Notes under the pieces: model-generated | What the model saw: the letters and a program-made list of their open reading frames with translations, nothing else | Told to the model about the DNA's origin: nothing | Databases searched by the model: none | From: Chromobacterium sp. IIBBL 290-4 | GTDB lineage: Bacteria > Pseudomonadota > Gammaproteobacteria > Burkholderiales > Chromobacteriaceae | DNA: 64,000 bases | Assembly: GCF_024207115.1 (NCBI RefSeq) | Contig: NZ_CP100128.1 | Location: forward strand, 2,232,001-2,296,000 | Direction of reading: 5' to 3' | Shown here: positions 27,312-36,461 of the stretch, in pieces | How the letters are laid out: every line of letters starts with the position of its first letter | How positions within the stretch are numbered: position 1 is the first letter of the stretch | Translations under genes and position numbers: made by a program

Positions 27312-28386
27312 CAAGATCGCCCGCCTGCTGGTGGTGGGCTCGGCTTCCATTCATACCTGGCGTTTCCTGTCCGGCATCGCGCCGCATGTGGATGAGTTGT
27401 ACCTGGCTTGCAATGGCGAGCTTCCCAGCGACAAGCGGCCGGCCAATCTGAAGGGCGAGCTGCGGGTGGATTTCAGCCTGAAGGCGCTGTCCAGCGCCGG
27501 CAAGCTCAAGGCCTGGATCGCCGCGGTGAAGCCGGACGCGGTCCATGTCCACCAGGCCAATAGCGTGGCCTGGCATGCGCGCCGCGCGCTGACCGGTTCT
27601 GACATTCCCATGCTGTTGACGGCCTGGGGCTCGGATGTGCTGCTGCTGCCGGATCAGAACCCGCTGATGCGCGCCATGGTGCGCGGCAATCTGCAGGCCG
27701 CCGCCGCCATCACCTCTGATTCCTTGTACATGGCGGCGAAAATCCGCGAGCTGGCCGGCGATTGCAGGATCTCTCTGCTCAATTACGGCATAGACGCGCT
27801 GCCGCCGCAGCCTGTCGTCGCCGCCAAGAAAAAACAGCTGCTGTCCTGCAGGCTGCACAAGCCGCTGTACCGAATCGACGCCATCCTCAAGGGCTGGGCC
27901 GAGGTGGAAAGCAGCGGCCGCTGCGGCGACTGGAATCTGGTCGTCGCCGCCAGCGGCAGCGAGACCGACAATCTGAAACAACTGGCGGCATCGCTGGGTC
28001 TCAAGCGCATTGAATTTAGCGGTTTTGTCGACAGCGCCACCTTGGGCAAGCTGTATGCCGACTCCCGCGTCTTCGTCAGCGTGCCGCGTTCCGACGCCAC
28101 CAGCATCAGCCTGCTGGAGGCGATGGGCCATGGCTGCCTGCCGCTGTTGTCCAATCTGCCGGCCAACGGCGAATGGGTTATAGACGGCCTCAACGGCGCC
28201 ATCGCCGAGGACGTGAGCCGGCTGGGGCCGCAACTGCTGCGCGCCATGGAACAGGCCGAAAACGACGCCGTACTGTCGCGCATCGCCGAAACGAATCGCG
28301 GCCTGGTGGCGGCCAAGGCGCTGCATCAGGCCAATATGGCCGGCTTCGCTGATTTGCTCCGCGCGCTGGCCGCGCAAAAGGTTTAA
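27304..28386 (+). CDS. glycosyltransferase (GT4-like)
   Basis: 360 residues from ATG 27304. The N-terminal half is a Rossmann-like acceptor domain with VHVHQANSVAWHARRALTG; the C-terminal half has the GT-B donor site SVPRSDATSISLLEAMGHGCLP and SNLPANGEWV, where the E in LLEAMGHG is the nucleotide-sugar binding glutamate. It probably adds one sugar of the glycan; the donor is not readable. An 8-base overlap with the acyltransferase gene suggests coupled translation. Confidence 0.8.
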   Translation: MTDKIARLLVVGSASIHTWRFLSGIAPHVDELYLACNGELPSDKRPANLKGELRVDFSLKALSSAGKLKAWIAAVKPDAVHVHQANSVAWHARRALTGSDIPMLLTAWGSDVLLLPDQNPLMRAMVRGNLQAAAAITSDSLYMAAKIRELAGDCRISLLNYGIDALPPQPVVAAKKKQLLSCRLHKPLYRIDAILKGWAEVESSGRCGDWNLVVAASGSETDNLKQLAASLGLKRIEFSGFVDSATLGKLYADSRVFVSVPRSDATSISLLEAMGHGCLPLLSNLPANGEWVIDGLNGAIAEDVSRLGPQLLRAMEQAENDAVLSRIAETNRGLVAAKALHQANMAGFADLLRALAAQKV

Positions 28387-28389
28387 AAA

Positions 28390-29499
28390 ATGAAAATTGC
28401 CCACCTGACCTCCGCCCATCCGCGCCACGACATCCGCATCTTCGTCAAAGAATGCTGCTCGCTGGCGGCGGCCGGCCACGAGGTGACGTTGATCGTCGCC
28501 GACGGGCAGGGCGAGGAAATCCGCAACGGCGTGCGCATCCACGATGTCGGCCCCAAAACCGGCGGCCGCTTCTCGCGGATGACCGGCACCGTCAAGCGCG
28601 TTTACCAGGCTGCGCTGCAGCTGCGGCCGGACGTGGTGCATTTCCACGATCCGGAACTGATTCCCGCCGGCGTGCGCCTGAAGCAGGCCGGCATCAAGGT
28701 GGTGTACGATGTGCACGAGGATGTGCCGCGGCAGATCCTAGCCAAGCACTGGATACCGGGCGCGGTGCGCCCGCTGGTGTCCGGCGGCTTCGAGACGCTG
28801 GAAGACTGGGCGGCGCGCCGCTTCGACGCCATCGTCACCTCCACCCCGCATATCCGCAAACGCTTTGAAAAGTTGGGCGCCAACGCGCTGGACGTGTGCA
28901 ACTTCCCGATACTGGAAGAGCTGGTGCGCGACACGCCGTGGGAAAGCCGCCGCAATGAAGTGTGCTATATCGGCGGCATCAGCCGCATCCGCGGCATCGA
29001 GCCCATCGTCGCCGCCTTGCCGGACACGTCTACCCGCTTGAATCTGGCCGGACCGTGGAGCGAGAGCGATCTGCGCGCCAAAGTGACGGCTCAGCCGGGT
29101 TGGGCGCGCGTCAACGATCTGGGCGTGCTGGATCGCAAAGGCGTGGCCGAGGTATTGGCCAAGAGCAAGATCGGCCTGGTGACGCTGTTTCCGACGCCCA
29201 ATTACGTGGATGCGCTGCCGATCAAATTATTCGAATACATGGCTGCCGGCATGCCGGTGATCGCCAGCGACTTCCCGGTGTGGCGCGAGATCGTCGACGA
29301 CGCCGGCTGCGGCCTGCTGGTGGACCCGCAGGATGCCGCCGCCATCGCCGCCGCCGTCAATGAACTGCTCGGCGATGAAGAACGGATGCGCAAGCTGGGC
29401 GAATCCGGCAAGCGGGCGGTGTTGAACAAATACAGCTGGGCGGCCGAGGCCGACAAGCTGGTCGGTCTATATCGCCAGTTGGATGGGGCTGGCCGATGA
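28390..29499 (+). CDS. glycosyltransferase family 4
   Basis: 369-residue GT-B enzyme. N-terminal MKIAHLTSAHPRHDIRIFVK is typical of capsular and O-antigen GT4 enzymes, VVHFHDPELIPAG is the acceptor-side loop, and the donor site is ALPIKLFEYMAAGMPVIASD with the glutamate in LFEYMAAG. A cytoplasmic, peripheral membrane enzyme. Starts 3 bases after the previous stop; overlaps the following small gene by 4 bases. Confidence 0.87.
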   Translation: MKIAHLTSAHPRHDIRIFVKECCSLAAAGHEVTLIVADGQGEEIRNGVRIHDVGPKTGGRFSRMTGTVKRVYQAALQLRPDVVHFHDPELIPAGVRLKQAGIKVVYDVHEDVPRQILAKHWIPGAVRPLVSGGFETLEDWAARRFDAIVTSTPHIRKRFEKLGANALDVCNFPILEELVRDTPWESRRNEVCYIGGISRIRGIEPIVAALPDTSTRLNLAGPWSESDLRAKVTAQPGWARVNDLGVLDRKGVAEVLAKSKIGLVTLFPTPNYVDALPIKLFEYMAAGMPVIASDFPVWREIVDDAGCGLLVDPQDAAAIAAAVNELLGDEERMRKLGESGKRAVLNKYSWAAEADKLVGLYRQLDGAGR

Positions 29500-29924
29500 A
29501 ACCGCGTTCGGTATTGCTGCCCTTGCTGCTGGTGCCTTTGGCCGCCGTGCTGCTGTTTCAAGTTAATCACGCTGTGGCCGGCATTGCAGCTTCGCCGCTG
29601 ATGATCGCGGCTCACCTGATGTTGGCCGCGTTGTTGCTGCTGCCTTTGTGGTTAAACAAAGTCTGGCTCGGCAATGCACTGGCAGTGGAGGGGTGGCCGG
29701 CGATCCAGGCCCGCGGCAAGGCGAGGTTCATTTTGATTTTCGGCGTGCTGGGCCGCGGCGTGCCGCTCACCCTGTTTATTTTCGGCATGTCGTCGGTGGC
29801 GCAAAGCAAACCAGCGCTGTCGATGGGCCCGGCACTGTTGTTCTGGCTGCTTTTGGGCGCCTGGTTCGCCCACACTCAATGGCGGCAGCTGGAGCGCGCC
29901 AACAAGACTCAAGACAAGCAATAA
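29496..29924 (+). CDS. small membrane protein of glycan locus, unknown function
   Basis: 142 residues, strongly hydrophobic, with four likely membrane helices: near 7-25 (LLPLLLVPLAAVLLFQV), 33-53, 76-98 (FILIFGVLGRGVPLTLFIFG) and 108-126. No known motif. Too short for a Wzy polymerase. Overlaps the upstream glycosyltransferase by 4 bases and is followed after one base by the next, so it is certainly in the operon. Confidence 0.65.
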   Translation: MKPRSVLLPLLLVPLAAVLLFQVNHAVAGIAASPLMIAAHLMLAALLLLPLWLNKVWLGNALAVEGWPAIQARGKARFILIFGVLGRGVPLTLFIFGMSSVAQSKPALSMGPALLFWLLLGAWFAHTQWRQLERANKTQDKQ

Positions 29925-29925
29925 G

Positions 29926-31155
29926 ATGCGTATTCTCTATATCAATCACTACGCCGGCAGCCCGCGCCACGGCATGGAATTCCGCCCCTACTACTTGGCG
30001 CGCGAATGGGTGCAGGCCGGGCACGAAGTGAACATGCTGGCGGCCGATGTGTCGCATCTGCGCCAGACCCATCCGCAGGTGGATGGCAAGTATCAAGACG
30101 AAGACATCGACGGTATCCGTTACACCTGGTGCAAGACCCGCCCTTACCAGGGCAACGGCATTGGCCGGGTGCTGAACATCTTCAGCTTCCTCGCCAAGGT
30201 GATGGGCCTGTCCAAGCGCTATCTGAAAGAATGGAAGCCGGATGTGGTGATCGCCTCATCCACCTATCCGCTGGACACCGTGCCGGCGGCGTGGATCGCC
30301 AACAAGACCGGCGCGCGGCTGGTGTACGAGGTGCACGATCTGTGGCCGCTGACGCCGGTGGAAGTGGGCGGCATGTCGCCCAAGCACCCCTTCATCCGCC
30401 TGCTGCAATGGGCTGAGGACTTCGGCTACAAGCGCGCCGACACCGTGGTGTCGATGCTGCCTTGCGCCAGGGATTACATGATGGCGCACGGCATGGCGCC
30501 GGAAAAATACGCGGTGATTCCCAACGGCGTGGACGTCAGCGAATGGCAGGGCGAGGCGCAGCCCTTGTCGGCCGAGCACCGGATGCGCTTGGCCGAACTC
30601 AAGGCGCGCGGCCGCTTCATCGTCGGCTACGCCGGCGGCCATGGCCTGGCCAACGCGCTGGATTATCTGCTGGAGGCCGCGGCCTTGATGCAGGGCGCGC
30701 CGGTGACTTTCGTGTTGGTGGGCGACGGCCCTGACAAGGAAGCGCTGGTGGCGCGCGCGGCCGAACTGAAGCTGAACAATGTGATGTTCCTGCCCGCCAT
30801 CGCCAAGCGCAGCGTGCCGGCCTTCCTGGCCGAATGCGACGCGCTGTACATAGGCTGGCGCAAGCTGCCGATCTACCGCTTTGGCATCAACCCGAACAAA
30901 CTGTTCGATTACATGATGGCCGGCAAGCCGGTGATCCACTCGGTGGAAGCCGGCAACGACATGGTCAAGGATGCCGGCGCGGGCTTGAGCATAGGCGTGG
31001 AAGACCCGGCCGTGATCGCCGACGCAGTCAAGCGCATGGCGGTGCTGCCCGTGGCCGAGCGCGCAGCGATGGGCGTAGCCGGCAAGGCCTATGTACTGGC
31101 CAACCACGATTACGCGGTGCTGGCGCGGCGCTTCCTGGCGGCGGTGAAGCTGTGA
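29926..31155 (+). CDS. glycosyltransferase family 4, WbuB-like
   Basis: 409 residues. The opening MRILYINHYAGSPRHGMEFR, then YYLAREWVQAGHEV, is characteristic of WbuB-type glycosyltransferases of O-antigen loci. VYEVHDLWPLTPVEVG is the central loop, and the donor site has GINPNKLFDYMMAGKPVIHS. It probably adds an amino sugar. Last gene of the first block of the glycan locus; a 420-base gap with repeats follows. Confidence 0.85.
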   Translation: MRILYINHYAGSPRHGMEFRPYYLAREWVQAGHEVNMLAADVSHLRQTHPQVDGKYQDEDIDGIRYTWCKTRPYQGNGIGRVLNIFSFLAKVMGLSKRYLKEWKPDVVIASSTYPLDTVPAAWIANKTGARLVYEVHDLWPLTPVEVGGMSPKHPFIRLLQWAEDFGYKRADTVVSMLPCARDYMMAHGMAPEKYAVIPNGVDVSEWQGEAQPLSAEHRMRLAELKARGRFIVGYAGGHGLANALDYLLEAAALMQGAPVTFVLVGDGPDKEALVARAAELKLNNVMFLPAIAKRSVPAFLAECDALYIGWRKLPIYRFGINPNKLFDYMMAGKPVIHSVEAGNDMVKDAGAGLSIGVEDPAVIADAVKRMAVLPVAERAAMGVAGKAYVLANHDYAVLARRFLAAVKL

Positions 31156-31577
31156 TTTTGGCGTAGAGCGGAAGCCCGCTGCGCGGGCGTTCCGCCGATG
31201 TTGCCATGTAGGATGGGCAATGCTTGCATTGCCCACGCGGTCATGGCAATCCACTCAAACATGGTTTGGTGGCGCGAATAAAAGATTAGCCTTACTCCAG
31301 CCTTCATCGCAGGGAGGAGGAAGGGCGTTTGCTCGTTGACTGGGCTGGAGAGGCAGAGTCAGGCCTGTTCAGTGAATAGCCAGAATAGTTAGTGATATGA
31401 CTCAATGCGCGTGGGCAAGCAGAATCCGCTTGCCCACCCTACGGTCGAGCGATGTAGCGTGGGCAATGTTTGCATGCCCACGCGAGAGACGAGATTTTGC
31501 AAGCCGGGCGCGATGGCGCGCGGCGATGGACATGGACGGCGGCCGAGCGTGGCCGCGCTAAGACGAAAGACTGAGAA
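31156..31577. other. intergenic gap inside the glycan locus
   Basis: No gene seen on either strand. It contains three related palindromes (31215-31483) and probably an internal promoter for the second block, but no convincing -35/-10 pair was found. The sequence between the palindromes (31240-31400) has no recognisable feature. Confidence 0.5.
31215..31483. repeat. three REP-like palindromic elements
   Basis: Unit 1 (31215-31234): GGGCAATGC and GCATTGCCC with a TT centre. Unit 2 (31411-31437): GTGGGCAAGC and GCTTGCCCAC around AGAATCC. Unit 3 (31457-31483): GCGTGGGCA and TGCCCACGC. All share the GTGGGCAA core and flanks such as TGTAG or CCTAC, as in scattered REP-type repeats of proteobacteria. 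They lie only in the non-coding gap. Confidence 0.65.
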
Positions 31578-32741
31578 ATGAGCGAACAAAAATTCCTGCC
31601 GTTCGCCTTGCCGGACATCGGCGAGGAAGAGATCAACGAAGTGGTCGACGCGCTGCGTTCCGGCTGGGTCACCACCGGCCCCAAGACCAAGCAGTTCGAA
31701 GCGGATTTCGCGGCCTTCCTGGGCGACGGCGTCGAGGCGATCGCGGTCAACTCCGCCACCGCCGGCCTGCACCTGGCGCTGGAGGCTATCGGCATCAAGG
31801 AGGGCGATGAAGTGATCGTGCCGTCCTACACCTTCACCGCCACCGCCGAAGTGGTGCGCTACCTGGGCGCGCACCCGGTGTGCGTGGACGTGGACGCCGC
31901 GACCTTCAATATCCGTCCGGACGCGATTCGCGCGGCGATCACCGCTAAGACCAAAGCCATTATCCCGGTGCACTTCGCCGGCCTGGCCTGCGACATGGAC
32001 GAGATCATCGCCATCGCCCGCGAGCATGGGCTGAAGATCGTCGAAGACGCCGCCCATGCTATGCCCACCTACTACAAGGGCAAGCTGATCGGCACGCTGG
32101 ATTCCGACGTGACGGTATTCAGCTTCTACGCCAACAAGACCATGACCACCGGCGAAGGCGGCATGGTGGTGTCGAAACACAAGGACATCATCGCCCGCTG
32201 CAAGGTGATGCGCCTGCACGGCATCAGCCGCGACGCTTTCGACCGCTACGTGTCCAAGACCCCGGCCTGGTTCTACGAAGTGGTCGCGCCGGGCTACAAG
32301 TACAATATGCCGGACACCGCCGCGGCGATGGGCATCCATCAGTTGAAGAAGATCCGCGGCTTCTATGAAAAGCGCGAAGTCATGGCCCAGCGCTTCGACC
32401 GCGAGCTGGCCGGCCTGCCGCTGATCCTGCCGGCGCGCGCCAAGGATGAGGGCAGCAACCACGCCTGGCACCTGTACCCGGTGCGCCTCAAGCCGGAAGC
32501 CGGCATCAGCCGCGACGACTTCATCGCCAAAATGGCCGAGAAGGGAATCGGCTGCTCGGTGCACTTCATCCCGCTGCACCGCCAGCCGGTATGGCGCGAC
32601 GGCTACCAACTGGCCCGCGAGCAGTTCCCGGTGGCCGACGCCGCGTTTGAAGCTGAAGTGACGCTGCCGCTGTACACCAAGATGACGGACGATGACCAGA
32701 GCCGCGTCATCGCCGCCGTGCGCGAGATTCTGGGCGCATGA
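31578..32741 (+). CDS. nucleotide-sugar aminotransferase (DegT/DnrJ/EryC1), PglE-like
   Basis: 387-residue PLP enzyme. [33 protein letters not shown] and the PLP lysine in [15 protein letters not shown] are visible. Distinct from WbpE, it resembles transaminases acting on UDP-4-keto-6-deoxy-GlcNAc (PglE, Neisseria PglC). With the WbpM-like dehydratase at 33867 as its substrate source it would make the 4-amino precursor of bacillosamine or a related sugar. Overlaps the next gene by 4 bases. Confidence 0.82.
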   Translation: MSEQKFLPFALPDIGEEEINEVVDALRSGWVTTGPKTKQFEADFAAFLGDGVEAIAVNSATAGLHLALEAIGIKEGDEVIVPSYTFTATAEVVRYLGAHPVCVDVDAATFNIRPDAIRAAITAKTKAIIPVHFAGLACDMDEIIAIAREHGLKIVEDAAHAMPTYYKGKLIGTLDSDVTVFSFYANKTMTTGEGGMVVSKHKDIIARCKVMRLHGISRDAFDRYVSKTPAWFYEVVAPGYKYNMPDTAAAMGIHQLKKIRGFYEKREVMAQRFDRELAGLPLILPARAKDEGSNHAWHLYPVRLKPEAGISRDDFIAKMAEKGIGCSVHFIPLHRQPVWRDGYQLAREQFPVADAAFEAEVTLPLYTKMTDDDQSRVIAAVREILGA

Positions 32742-33406
32742 GCGAGCGGCTGGACAAAGAGGGCGGCGAGCTGTTGCCGCCTTGCTGCCGGCCGCGCCGC
32801 CATGGCTCGCGCTTGCTGAAGCGGCTGTTCGACATCGCCGCTGCCGGCGCGGGTCTCGCCGTGCTGGCGCTGCCGCTGATGGCGGTGGCGCTGTGGGTGA
32901 AGCTGGATTCGCCGGGGCCGGTGTTCTTCCGCCAGGTGCGGGTGGGGCGGGGCGGCGCGCTGTTCCGCATCCACAAATTCCGCACCATGCAGGTGGACAC
33001 CGAGCGCCAGGGCCAGCTGACCGTCGGCGCCGACAGCCGCATCACCGGCGCCGGCCGCATCTTGCGCAAGACCAAGCTGGACGAGCTGCCGCAGCTGCTG
33101 GACGTGCTGTTCGGCGACATGAGCCTGGTCGGCCCGCGGCCGGAAGTGCCCAAGTACGTGGCGCACTATCCGGACGAGGTGAAGGACATCGTGTTGTCGG
33201 TTCGCCCCGGCATCACCGACTGGGCATCGATCAAGATGATCGATGAAAACGAGATACTGGGCCGCGCCGCCGATCCGGAACGCGCGTATATCGACGAAGT
33301 GCTGCCGGAGAAGCTGGGCTACTACGTGCGCTATGCCGAGACGCATAGCCTGTGGGAAGACATCCGCATCATCGTCGCCACCTTGATGAAGATCGTGAAC
33401 CGATGA
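32738..33406 (+). CDS. initiating sugar-phosphate transferase (PglC/WcaJ type)
   Basis: 222-residue phosphoglycosyltransferase that loads the first sugar phosphate onto undecaprenyl phosphate. Hydrophobic hairpin near 30-55 ([19 protein letters not shown]), catalytic region with [20 protein letters not shown] and RTM, then [16 protein letters not shown] and [10 protein letters not shown]. Length fits the small PglC type rather than the long WcaJ type with four extra helices. It likely uses the sugar made by the adjacent aminotransferase. The stop overlaps the next start. Confidence 0.88.
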   Translation: MSERLDKEGGELLPPCCRPRRHGSRLLKRLFDIAAAGAGLAVLALPLMAVALWVKLDSPGPVFFRQVRVGRGGALFRIHKFRTMQVDTERQGQLTVGADSRITGAGRILRKTKLDELPQLLDVLFGDMSLVGPRPEVPKYVAHYPDEVKDIVLSVRPGITDWASIKMIDENEILGRAADPERAYIDEVLPEKLGYYVRYAETHSLWEDIRIIVATLMKIVNR

Positions 33407-33870
33407 CTTATTTCATCCGCAGCGCCGAAGCCCGCGACGCCGACGCGCTGGCAGGCATTTATCTGGACTGCCGCCGCGCCATGGATTACGCGCCCTTGGC
33501 GCATGACGATGCGGCGGTGCGCGCCTGGTTCGCCGGCGCTTTGCTGCCCGCCGGCGGCGTCTGGCTGGCGGAGCAGGGCGGCGAGATCGCCGGCTTCGCT
33601 GCTTGCTCCGAGCTGGATGGCCAGTTTTGGCTGGATCAGTTGTATGTCGCCGCGAGGCATCAAGGCGCGGGCATCGGCCATGCTTTGATGCAACAGGTGT
33701 TGGCGGGGCGCACGCAGTCTTGCCGCTTGCACGTGTTCCAGGCCAATGCCGGCGCGCGGCGTTTTTACGAGCAGCACGGCTTTGCGCTGCTAAGCCTGGG
33801 CGACGGCCAGGATAACGAGGAACGCTGTCCGGACGTGCTGTATCAATGGCGGCCGGATGGGAAAGAATGA
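33403..33870 (+). CDS. GNAT-family N-acetyltransferase
   Basis: 155 residues from ATG 33403, overlapping the previous stop (ATGA). GNAT features: IRSAEARDADALAGIY, then LDQLYVAARHQGAGIGHALM, the acetyl-CoA pyrophosphate loop (Q/R-x-x-G-x-G/A), and ARRFYEQHGF. Between the initiating transferase and the dehydratase it is the natural candidate for acetylating the 4-amino sugar, a step done by a beta-helix enzyme (PglD) in Campylobacter. That role is inference. Confidence 0.75.
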   Translation: MTYFIRSAEARDADALAGIYLDCRRAMDYAPLAHDDAAVRAWFAGALLPAGGVWLAEQGGEIAGFAACSELDGQFWLDQLYVAARHQGAGIGHALMQQVLAGRTQSCRLHVFQANAGARRFYEQHGFALLSLGDGQDNEERCPDVLYQWRPDGKE

Positions 33871-35753
33871 CCATGTTTGAAAAACTGCTAGCCTTCTCCC
33901 GACACAACAAGATGGCGATGCTGGCGCTGATGGACACATTGCTGTTGCCGCTGGCGCTGTGGAGCGCGGTGTTCCTGCGCCTGGGTGGTTATTGGGACCC
34001 CAAGCTCAATCCGCACCTGTGGATCTTCATCGTGCCGCCCTTGTGGGCCATCCCCATCTTCATCAAGCTGGGCCTGTATCGCGCGGTGCTGAAATACCTC
34101 GACGACAAGATCATCCTCACGGTGTTTTCCGGTGTCACCTTGTCGGTGCTGGTGTTGCAGGCGGTGATACAGATGTTCCAGATCTGGGCGATGCCGCGCA
34201 CCTCGGTGATCATCTTCTGGGTGTTCGCCATGGCCTATATCGGCGGCAGCCGCTTCCTGCTGCGCGGCCTGGTGCGGCGCATCGACGCCACCGAAGCGCC
34301 GCGCGATCCGGTGATTATCTACGGCGCCGGCCAGGCCGGCGTGCAACTGATGCTGGCCTTGCAAGCGGGCCGCGAATACCGGCCGATGGCCTTCGTTGAC
34401 GACAACCCGGATCTGCTGCGCCGAACTTACCGCGGCGTGGCGGTGCATGCGGCGGAAGAACTGCCGGCGCTGCTCAAGGACACCCGCGCCAAATGCATTC
34501 TGTTGGCCATGCCCTCGGTCAGCCGCGGCCGCCAGCGCGAGATCCTGGAGTCGTTGGAAAAACTGCGGGTGACGATCAAGCGGCTGCCGGGCATGGCCGA
34601 TCTGGTGTCGGGCGAAGCGAGAGTGGAAGAGCTCAAGGAAGTGGAGATCGAGGACCTGCTGGGCCGCGATCCGGTGCCGCCCAAGGCCGAGCTCTTGGCG
34701 CGCAATATCCGCGGCAAGGTGGTGATGGTCACCGGCGCCGGCGGCTCCATCGGCTCGGAACTGGCGCGGCAGATCGTGCGCAACCAGCCCGCGCGCATCG
34801 TGTTGTTCGAGCTGTCGGAGTTCGCGCTCTACAGCATCGACCAGGAGCTGGCGCAGCTGGCGCCTAAGATTCCGCGCACGCCGCTATTGGGCTCGGTCAC
34901 CGACTATGAGCGCCTGAGCCAGGTGATGCGCGCCTTCCAGGTGGAAACGGTCTACCACGCCGCCGCTTACAAGCATGTGCCGATGGTGGAGCACAACCCG
35001 GTGGCCGGCATCGTCAACAACGCTTTCGGCACCGACACCACCGCCCGCGCGGCGGAGGATTGCGGTGTCGACACCTTCGTGCTGATTTCCACCGACAAGG
35101 CGGTGCGTCCCACCAATGTGATGGGCGCCACCAAGCGGCTGGCCGAGCTGACGCTGCAAACCCGCCACGCGCGCGGCAGCCGCACCCGCTTCGTGATGGT
35201 GCGCTTCGGCAATGTGCTGGGCAGCTCTGGATCGGTGGTGCCGCTGTTCCGCCGCCAGATCAAGGCCGGCGGCCCGATCACGCTGACCCACGCCGACATT
35301 ACCCGTTACTTCATGACCATACCGGAAGCGGCGCAACTGGTGATCCAGGCCGGCGCGATGGGCGACGGCGGCGACGTGTTCGTGCTGGACATGGGCGAGC
35401 CGGTCAAGATCATCGATCTGGCCCGCCGCATGGTGCATTTGTCCGGGCTGGAAGTGAAGGACGCGGATCATCCGAATGGCGACATTGAAATCCGCGTCAC
35501 CGGCCTGCGTCCCGGCGAGAAGTTGTACGAGGAGTTGCTGATAGGCGACAACGTGCAGGCCACAGACCACGCCAGAATCATGCGCGCCCAGGAATACCAC
35601 TTGTCCGAAGCCGAGATGGCGTCCTTGCTGTCGCGCCTGCAAGACGCCTGCCGTCAGTTGGACGCGCCGACGGCTTTCGCGCTGATGCAGGAGGCAGTGC
35701 ACGAGTTCCAGGCGGGCGAGGCCACGCAGGACTGGGTGACGCAGCAAGGCTGA
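33867..35753 (+). CDS. wbpM: UDP-GlcNAc 4,6-dehydratase, WbpM/PglF/CapD family
   Basis: 628-residue membrane-bound dehydratase that converts UDP-GlcNAc to its 4-keto-6-deoxy form. Four membrane helices in residues 15-135, a first Rossmann-like domain (VIIYGAGQAGVQL, about 150), then the catalytic SDR domain with MVTGAGGSIGSELARQI (about 290), STDKAVRPTNVMGATK and VRFGNVLGSSGSVVPLF. It begins inside the GNAT stop. It closes the glycan operon; a hairpin terminator follows. Confidence 0.9.
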   Translation: MTMFEKLLAFSRHNKMAMLALMDTLLLPLALWSAVFLRLGGYWDPKLNPHLWIFIVPPLWAIPIFIKLGLYRAVLKYLDDKIILTVFSGVTLSVLVLQAVIQMFQIWAMPRTSVIIFWVFAMAYIGGSRFLLRGLVRRIDATEAPRDPVIIYGAGQAGVQLMLALQAGREYRPMAFVDDNPDLLRRTYRGVAVHAAEELPALLKDTRAKCILLAMPSVSRGRQREILESLEKLRVTIKRLPGMADLVSGEARVEELKEVEIEDLLGRDPVPPKAELLARNIRGKVVMVTGAGGSIGSELARQIVRNQPARIVLFELSEFALYSIDQELAQLAPKIPRTPLLGSVTDYERLSQVMRAFQVETVYHAAAYKHVPMVEHNPVAGIVNNAFGTDTTARAAEDCGVDTFVLISTDKAVRPTNVMGATKRLAELTLQTRHARGSRTRFVMVRFGNVLGSSGSVVPLFRRQIKAGGPITLTHADITRYFMTIPEAAQLVIQAGAMGDGGDVFVLDMGEPVKIIDLARRMVHLSGLEVKDADHPNGDIEIRVTGLRPGEKLYEELLIGDNVQATDHARIMRAQEYHLSEAEMASLLSRLQDACRQLDAPTAFALMQEAVHEFQAGEATQDWVTQQG

Positions 35754-35772
35754 GGGCTTCCCCTCTCCGAAA

Positions 35773-35806
35773 ACGACGGCTGCAAGCTACCACTTGCAGC
35801 CGTTGT
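35773..35806. terminator. hairpin terminator between wbpM and the convergent TonB-like gene
   Basis: ACGGCTGCAAG and CTTGCAGCCGT pair over 11 bases around CTACCA, followed on the plus strand by TGTCTTT and preceded by an A run that reads as T on the other strand. It overlaps the last codons of the minus-strand gene, so it can serve both directions. Confidence 0.65.
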
Positions 35807-36383
35807 CTTTATCCAGCGTCTTGTACAGGATGACCGGAATGGCCAGCAGCCCGCCGCTTGAGTAAGCATGGGCGCAGCTGGGTTTTTCGGCGCGGTCGAT
35901 TGCCTTTGCCAACTTTTCCTTGGCTGGATCGGCTGGCAGCGGTTTGGCGTTGGGATTTTCAGCTTCCAGTTGCCGTATTTGCTGACGTAAGGCGCCCATG
36001 GTGAGCCGCGGCTCGCTGGCTGCGGCGCTGGCATCGCTCTTGCCTGGCTTGCCCGCTGCGCTGGGCTCCGCTAATGATGAGCGCTCTTTATGCTGCAAGC
36101 GCCGGGCATGATCAGGCGCCGATTTGGGCATGGGCTCGCGCGCCGGCGCGGCTTTCGGTGTCGATAAGGGCGTGGGCGCCGCGCGCGAGGGTTCGGCGGC
36201 CGGCGAGGGAGCAAGCGTGATGGGCTCGATCCGCACCAGCATGGGGATCTTGTTGTCAGGCAGGCGCACGCGCAGGCTATCCAGCGCCATCAAGGCGAGC
36301 AAATGAGCCAGCAGGCTCAGATAGATGGCGATGGCGCGCGGCGTGAGCGGCGTGAATGACTGTTCGGTGATTCTTATCGGCAT
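35787..36383 (-). CDS. TonB-like / proline-alanine-rich membrane-anchored protein
   Basis: 198 residues. One N-terminal membrane anchor (AIAIYLSLLAHLLALMALDS, about 17-36) after a short cytoplasmic start, then a proline/alanine/serine-rich linker (residues about 55-120), an amphipathic stretch LRQQIRQLEAENPNAK and a C-terminal tail with two cysteines. The layout is like TonB or TolA, but the short C-terminus lacks a clear TonB domain. No exbB or exbD gene is adjacent. Function unknown; an envelope-spanning role is inference. Confidence 0.6.
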   Translation of the reverse strand: MPIRITEQSFTPLTPRAIAIYLSLLAHLLALMALDSLRVRLPDNKIPMLVRIEPITLAPSPAAEPSRAAPTPLSTPKAAPAREPMPKSAPDHARRLQHKERSSLAEPSAAGKPGKSDASAAASEPRLTMGALRQQIRQLEAENPNAKPLPADPAKEKLAKAIDRAEKPSCAHAYSSGGLLAIPVILYKTLDKDNGCKW

Positions 36384-36461
36384 GGGGACAAATTATGACT
36401 TGGTCATTATTTTGTCAAATATAGCTTGGGGCCGATTAGCTGCTGCAAGTTCCCCTCTGCT

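Noticed and set aside
31215..31483. CRISPR array
   Set aside because: The repeats are palindromes of differing sequence and irregular spacing, with no cas genes.
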